From CAZSSH01 sp964609825 (GTDB lineage: Bacteria > Verrucomicrobiota > Lentisphaeria > Victivallales > Victivallaceae), in the NCBI GenBank assembly GCA_964609825.1, contig CAZSSH010000002.1, positions 569,330 through 633,329 of the forward strand: DNA of 64,000 nucleotides. Reading direction: 5' to 3'. Shown in pieces: positions 59,978 to 64,000 of this stretch. Every line of letters begins with the position of its first letter. Positions within the stretch are counted from its first letter, which is position 1. Made by a program: the position numbers and the translations under genes. The notes beneath the pieces were generated by a model. It did not search any database. It saw only the letters and a list, made by a program, of their open reading frames with translations, and had not been told where the DNA came from.

Positions 59978-60790
59978 ATGAGTTGTAGAATGAGACGGCC
60001 AAAAATTGTCAGTATTTCTCGATTTTTTACCTTGATCGAGTTGCTGGTCGTGATTGCCATCATCGCCATTTTGGCGTCGATGCTGCTGCCTGCTTTAAAC
60101 AAGGCCCGGATGGTGGCGCGCCAGTCGAGCTGTGCCAACAATTTGCGGCAATTGGGTGCGATGGGCGGTTTTTACAATGCCGACAACAAAGATTTTTTTG
60201 TCCCCCACATGTATGACGGCACCAACTGGCGCTGGGTCAGTTTTTTTGGACAGGCCCGTTATTTGCCCAGTCTCAAAAATGTACTGTGCCCGGAAACCGC
60301 CGGCGACACCCGGTCGGTGCGGCTGGAGCTCTTGGCCTCCAACCCGACCGGGGTGATCACGTACCCCAACTACAGCCGCTATGCTTATGTCGATTATGGC
60401 TACAATTACCGCAATCTGGGGAGCTCCGCCCGCACCGGCGGGGTTGCCGTTCCCGGTCTCTCGCTGGGTGCTCCGGCCAAGGCGGGCAAGGTCAAGCAGT
60501 CGAGCAAAACCATTTATATGGTGGACTGTGGCTCGATTACCGCCACCGATCTTGGCGGCGGTTATTTTACGGTCGAGGATCAGGAGCAGACCTGGGGCGG
60601 GCGGCCGATGAGCCGTCACGGCGGCTCGGCCAACATCCTGTGGGTTGACGGCCACGTGACCGGACAACGCATGCAAATGACGATGACCTCCGGTGTGGCG
60701 ATGCCCAATCTGGCGTCGGTCTACGGCACGGGCTGCCGCCCCTTTGCCGCGTGGAACTCGGTGTTGGAAAATTTTTGGGATATCCGTTAA
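59978..60790 (+). CDS. Type IV prepilin-like protein, H-X9-DG type (locus 5)
   Basis: A 270-residue protein with an unusually long, basic leader (MSCRMRRPKIVSISRF, 16 residues) before FTLIELLVVIAIIAIL and ALNKARMVARQSSCANNLRQ. The residue before the cleavage point is Phe. It ends with RHGGSANILWVDGHV, an exact H-X9-DG. The ATG at 59978 follows GGGAGG. It is 20 bp before the heparinase gene. Confidence 0.87.
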   Translation: MSCRMRRPKIVSISRFFTLIELLVVIAIIAILASMLLPALNKARMVARQSSCANNLRQLGAMGGFYNADNKDFFVPHMYDGTNWRWVSFFGQARYLPSLKNVLCPETAGDTRSVRLELLASNPTGVITYPNYSRYAYVDYGYNYRNLGSSARTGGVAVPGLSLGAPAKAGKVKQSSKTIYMVDCGSITATDLGGGYFTVEDQEQTWGGRPMSRHGGSANILWVDGHVTGQRMQMTMTSGVAMPNLASVYGTGCRPFAAWNSVLENFWDIR

Positions 60791-60810
60791 GAAGACAGGG
60801 AGCAAACAGG

Positions 60811-63432
60811 ATGAAACGATGGATTACTTTGTTGACGGCGGCGTTGTCGCTTGCCGCCGCCGTCGGGTTGCCGGAAGTGCGTGATGCCGCCTCCAAACCG
60901 TTGGCGCCCGTGACCGAATTTGCGTTTGCCGCTCCGGTCGATTCGCCGAAATTGTGGATCGAAACCGCTGGCGGCGCTAAAAAACCGGTCACCGCGGTGC
61001 AAGTTGACGGCGTAGTGCGTCTTGCCGCCGGAGAAACGCTGGTGATGGACGGCTCATTATTGTCGGTTGAGGGGACGCTGGCGGTCAGTTTGCGTCCGGC
61101 AACCGGCTACGCGGGATCCTTGGTCCAGCTCCCCTTTGGGCAAATGACATTGGCGATGGACGCCGACGCCAAGCGGACAATCCGGCTCGTCAATATTCCC
61201 GGCGCCGATGCCAACGTCCGGCTGGCGGGGCAAGTGCCGGACAAGCTCTGGACGCTGCTCTCAGTGGGATACACGCCAAGCCAGGTACAGTTTCACCTGG
61301 ACGGTCAATTCATCGGGATGTGTCCGGCCAAGCTCGAAGCTCCGTCAGGATTGATTCGCATCGGCGGCAAAATGCCGCTGGAGGTCTTGGATGTCAATAT
61401 TTATGACGTCCGGTTTGATTTTAACGATGTCTTAAAGGCGGTCGCGCGCAACCCGCGCAGCTTGTCGGACAATGCCAAAGCTTTGGGCTGCAATCCCGTT
61501 GTGTTGGGTATGGTTGGCCACCCCCGGCTGCTGGCCACGGCTGAGGAGTTTGATCAATTGCGCGCCATGGTCAAGACCGACCCGGCGATGGCCGCACTCT
61601 TGGCGCGTTATGTCACCAGATACGAGCGCGAAATCGCCCAAGGCGTGCCCAAAGAGGAGCAAGTCGGCGAAATCAAGCGCCTTGACGGCAACCGTCTCGC
61701 CATGCTGGCGATACTCTACCGGGCGACCGGGGATCAACGCTATGTCGATACGGCACAGCAATACATCAACCGGATCATCGATTACCGGATCTGGGACGGC
61801 GACCGTCTTTATTGGACCAACAACGATTTGGTGACCGGGCACTTGCTGCTCGGCCTGGCGCTCGCTTACGACTGGATGTATGACGCGTTGCCGGTCGAGC
61901 TCAAAGAGCGGATGTGCGAGGTGGTGCGCTTCCGCGCCGGTGGCCTTGCCATGCTGATGACCGGTGGCAAATGGACCTGGGCCAATCAAGTCATGAATAA
62001 TCACGGCTGCGTGGTCAGCACCGGTCTTTTGGCCGCCGCCGCCGCCTTTGCCGGCGAGGTGTCGCAGGCCGGAGTCTGGGCCGCCGCCGCGCGAAACTGG
62101 ATGAAAACTTATCTCGCCAATCAGCCCGTTGACGGCGGCGATTACGAGGGGATCGGCTACACCCAGTATGCGCTGGGCTCGGTGCTGATTTATGCCGACC
62201 TCGCCCGGTCGGAGTTCGGCGACGATTGTTACCGCGATACGCCGTGGCTGCAAAAGGTCATGGATTTCCGGATCCAATCCTCAATCCCGCAAAGGTCATG
62301 GGTGACTCAAAAGCTGCCCGGCAATTTGCAGCGGCTCGATAACGCGTTGCTTTCCTTTGGCGACACCCGGCAGCGCGATTACTTTATCCCGACCGGCCCC
62401 GCCCGCAAATTGGCGGCGGAGTACAAGCGCGGCGAATACCTCGCCTTTGCGGATCAAATTGATGCAGTTGACAACTTTTGCAATGCCGCCGAGTTTTTGT
62501 CGCTCCTCTACCTTTATCAGGCGCAAAAATCCGGAGTCAAGCCGGTGGCCGCACCGCTGCCCGCCTTCGGTTTTTATCCGCAAGTCGGCAAAGTATTGAT
62601 GCGCTCGGGGTGGGACGGTGATGAAAGTTTGATGATTTTTCGCTGTGGCACCCCCTCCGGGACCGAAGCCTTGAAAAATTTCAATAACGCGCAGGGCGAC
62701 GGCCACGTCCACCCGGATGTCGGCGCCGTTTCGCTCTTTGCCGCCGGGGAGCTCATGCTCATTAACTCCGATTACAGTTATAAGCTCACCAAGCATGAAA
62801 ACACCGTCACGGTCAACGGCATCGGCCAGCGCGGCGACGACCGGCAGTGGTCCGACCCCACCGAATTTTATCAAAACAAACTTGCCCCGGCAATTTTGCG
62901 CGCCGAGACGCACGGCGCCTTTGACTATGTCGTCGGCGACGCGACGGCAGCCTACCGGCCGGAGAGCGGTCTCACGCGGTTTCAACGGCACATTTTGTTT
63001 CTCAAGCCCGATTGTTTTGTGATCCTCGACGATGTGGCCGCCGACCGGCCGTCAATGTTTGAGGCGAGATACCACTCGTTGTTGCCGGGTAAGGCGGACG
63101 GCAGTATGGCGCGGTTGACAGGCGAGCGCGGCGAGTTGGCGGTCCGGTTGCTGCTGCCCGCCGATGCCAAGCTCAACTTTGAGGCCACAGAGGTGCGTTT
63201 GATCGACCATGCGAGTGCGCCGCGTAAGACCAATGTGATCACCTTGAGCAATCCGGTGCCGACACCGTCAGCACTGTTTTTAACCGTGCTATGCGCCGGA
63301 CCCAAGGGCCAAAACACCGATTTTTCGGCGACGTTTGACCATGATGTGATTACCATCCGCAACGGCGGCAAAGTCCGTCAGGTGAAACTCGTCCGTGACG
63401 GCGGTCTCCGGCTCCAAGCCGTGACGCCTTAG
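60811..63432 (+). CDS. Secreted heparinase II/III family polysaccharide lyase with N-terminal LamG-like domain
   Basis: An 873-residue exported protein (signal ~1-19). Residues ~30-205 form a LamG/concanavalin-like sandwich (WTLLSVGYTPSQVQFHLDGQ). Residues ~220-580 are the alpha/alpha toroid with MNNHGCVVS (His ~397) and DYEGIGYTQYALG (Tyr ~450). From ~595 comes the heparinase II/III beta domain (GDGHVHPDVGAVSLFAAGEL, ~628). These positions match catalytic residues in the family. Likely substrate is a uronic-acid-containing polysaccharide; exact PL family not assigned. Confidence 0.82.
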   Translation: MKRWITLLTAALSLAAAVGLPEVRDAASKPLAPVTEFAFAAPVDSPKLWIETAGGAKKPVTAVQVDGVVRLAAGETLVMDGSLLSVEGTLAVSLRPATGYAGSLVQLPFGQMTLAMDADAKRTIRLVNIPGADANVRLAGQVPDKLWTLLSVGYTPSQVQFHLDGQFIGMCPAKLEAPSGLIRIGGKMPLEVLDVNIYDVRFDFNDVLKAVARNPRSLSDNAKALGCNPVVLGMVGHPRLLATAEEFDQLRAMVKTDPAMAALLARYVTRYEREIAQGVPKEEQVGEIKRLDGNRLAMLAILYRATGDQRYVDTAQQYINRIIDYRIWDGDRLYWTNNDLVTGHLLLGLALAYDWMYDALPVELKERMCEVVRFRAGGLAMLMTGGKWTWANQVMNNHGCVVSTGLLAAAAAFAGEVSQAGVWAAAARNWMKTYLANQPVDGGDYEGIGYTQYALGSVLIYADLARSEFGDDCYRDTPWLQKVMDFRIQSSIPQRSWVTQKLPGNLQRLDNALLSFGDTRQRDYFIPTGPARKLAAEYKRGEYLAFADQIDAVDNFCNAAEFLSLLYLYQAQKSGVKPVAAPLPAFGFYPQVGKVLMRSGWDGDESLMIFRCGTPSGTEALKNFNNAQGDGHVHPDVGAVSLFAAGELMLINSDYSYKLTKHENTVTVNGIGQRGDDRQWSDPTEFYQNKLAPAILRAETHGAFDYVVGDATAAYRPESGLTRFQRHILFLKPDCFVILDDVAADRPSMFEARYHSLLPGKADGSMARLTGERGELAVRLLLPADAKLNFEATEVRLIDHASAPRKTNVITLSNPVPTPSALFLTVLCAGPKGQNTDFSATFDHDVITIRNGGKVRQVKLVRDGGLRLQAVTP

Positions 63433-63465
63433 CTCTGCCAGCCGTTGTTTAAGAGCTGCATCGGG

Positions 63466-64000
63466 TCAACGTCGCCCGTCGCCCAAACCGGGCTGCGGGC
63501 CAAGACTTGTGGTGTCAAACTGCGATTTCAAGGCTTCGCTGTTGCCGTTATTTTTCATATATTTGAGGAGTACGGCGCGGCGGGGGGTGTCTTTGACGCG
63601 CTGGGGATTGGCCTTGTCGCCGGAGATTTCGGCATCCCAACCGTCGTATTCGCGGAAAGCGTGGTACGTCCAGTCCCAGCCGTTGGCCTCAAAAATCGAG
63701 ATCACGTCATCAAGCCACCGCTCCGCCCCCGGCGCCCAGCGGGCGACGCCGAATTCGCCGACGTAGATCGGCACCCGGTACTTTTGCTGAAAGGCGATGA
63801 CGGGCGCCAATTCCTTTTCCAGCGCGGCCTTGTCCCACATTTTGCCGGCAATCATGCCGGGGTAGGGGAGATCGGACGGATTGTTGTGGACTCCCTGATG
63901 GGTGTACTCATGGGGGGCGTAGAGATGGACACTGTAAATTACGTTGGTGACATTGATCGGGATCAAGTTCTCAAACCCGGCCGGGTTGGCCCACTGGGCG
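63466..64000 (-). CDS. GH5-like glycoside hydrolase, C-terminal part (5' end outside window; 3' end possibly frameshifted)
   Basis: The visible 177 residues end a TIM barrel: AQWANPAGFENLIPINVTN, VIYSVHLYAPHEYTHQG, nucleophile Glu in PIYVGEFGVARW, then WTYHAFREYDGWDAEI and the terminal helix RRAVLLKYMKNN. The frame stops at 63466 after QFDTTSLGPQPGLGDGRR. The +1 frame instead reads TPQVLARSPVWATGDVDPMQ and LLNNGWQS to a TAA at 63429-63431. The second tail looks more protein-like, so a frameshift near 63515 is possible. Convergent with the heparinase gene. Confidence 0.75.
   Translation of the reverse strand, partial: AQWANPAGFENLIPINVTNVIYSVHLYAPHEYTHQGVHNNPSDLPYPGMIAGKMWDKAALEKELAPVIAFQQKYRVPIYVGEFGVARWAPGAERWLDDVISIFEANGWDWTYHAFREYDGWDAEISGDKANPQRVKDTPRRAVLLKYMKNNGNSEALKSQFDTTSLGPQPGLGDGRR

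Noticed and set aside
1..64000. Mobile elements, phage genes, CRISPR arrays, tRNA or rRNA
   Set aside because: I looked for transposase or integrase motifs, terminal repeats, spaced direct repeats and cloverleaf-like sequence and saw none that I could support.

Overview
The window looks like a chromosome segment of a polysaccharide-degrading bacterium of the PVC superphylum. It most resembles Lentisphaerota (Victivallis-like); this is inference from gene content, not from a marker gene. The pointers are five prepilin-like proteins of the H-X9-DG type scattered beside glycoside hydrolases and lyases, regulators that fuse a GntR DNA-binding domain to a LacI-type sugar-binding domain, and the absence of SusC/SusD or other uptake genes near the enzymes. 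No rRNA, tRNA, CRISPR array, insertion sequence or phage gene was seen.

Layout. 1-2.2 kb: a GntR/LacI regulator cut by the window edge and a secreted DUF1566 protein. 2.3-3.0 kb: a small membrane protein followed by a broken gene. 3.0-8.3 kb: a complete five-gene MarR-controlled export operon of YbhGFSR type. 8.5-9.0 kb: a methyltransferase. 9.0-21.2 kb (minus): carbohydrate locus 1, GntR/LacI - pseudopilin - GH32-like - two paralogous secreted hydrolases - GH38 alpha-mannosidase. 21.5-25.0 kb: a periplasmic Ntn amidase, an internally duplicated membrane protein and a lipoprotein. 25.0-30.3 kb (minus): locus 2, GntR/LacI - pseudopilin - 1119-residue secreted hydrolase, closed by a strong terminator. 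30.5-36.7 kb (plus): a decayed beta-helix gene, sialate O-acetylesterase, UDP-sugar epimerase, a cytosolic GH5-like enzyme and a DNA glycosylase. 36.8-43.1 kb (minus): locus 3, FadR-type regulator - pseudopilin - GH39-like enzyme - sialidase-fold protein - HpcH/HpaI aldolase. 43.3-51.3 kb: mostly metabolic and housekeeping genes (2-hydroxyacid dehydrogenase, sugar isomerase, YjdF, MsrBA, methyltransferase, radical SAM, GrpB, GNAT, alpha/beta hydrolase). 51.6-56.9 kb (plus): locus 4, GntR/LacI - pseudopilin - PL8 lyase - sialidase-fold protein. 57.2-58.9 kb: leuA with a possible leader. 58.9-63.4 kb: locus 5, AraC regulator divergent from pseudopilin - heparinase II/III. At the right edge lies a GH5 gene cut by the window.

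The recurring theme is a module of one regulator, one pseudopilin and one or more polysaccharide-degrading enzymes, built five times with different regulators and enzymes. The pseudopilin always lies directly in front of the first enzyme gene. All five pseudopilins have the hydrophobic FTLIE segment but none has the glycine normally required before the cleavage site. This is the best candidate here for an undescribed system: a dedicated surface or secretion partner for each enzyme. A second global pattern is a promoter with a TATATT -10 box, mostly 16 bp from a TTG-type -35 box, in front of at least ten genes.
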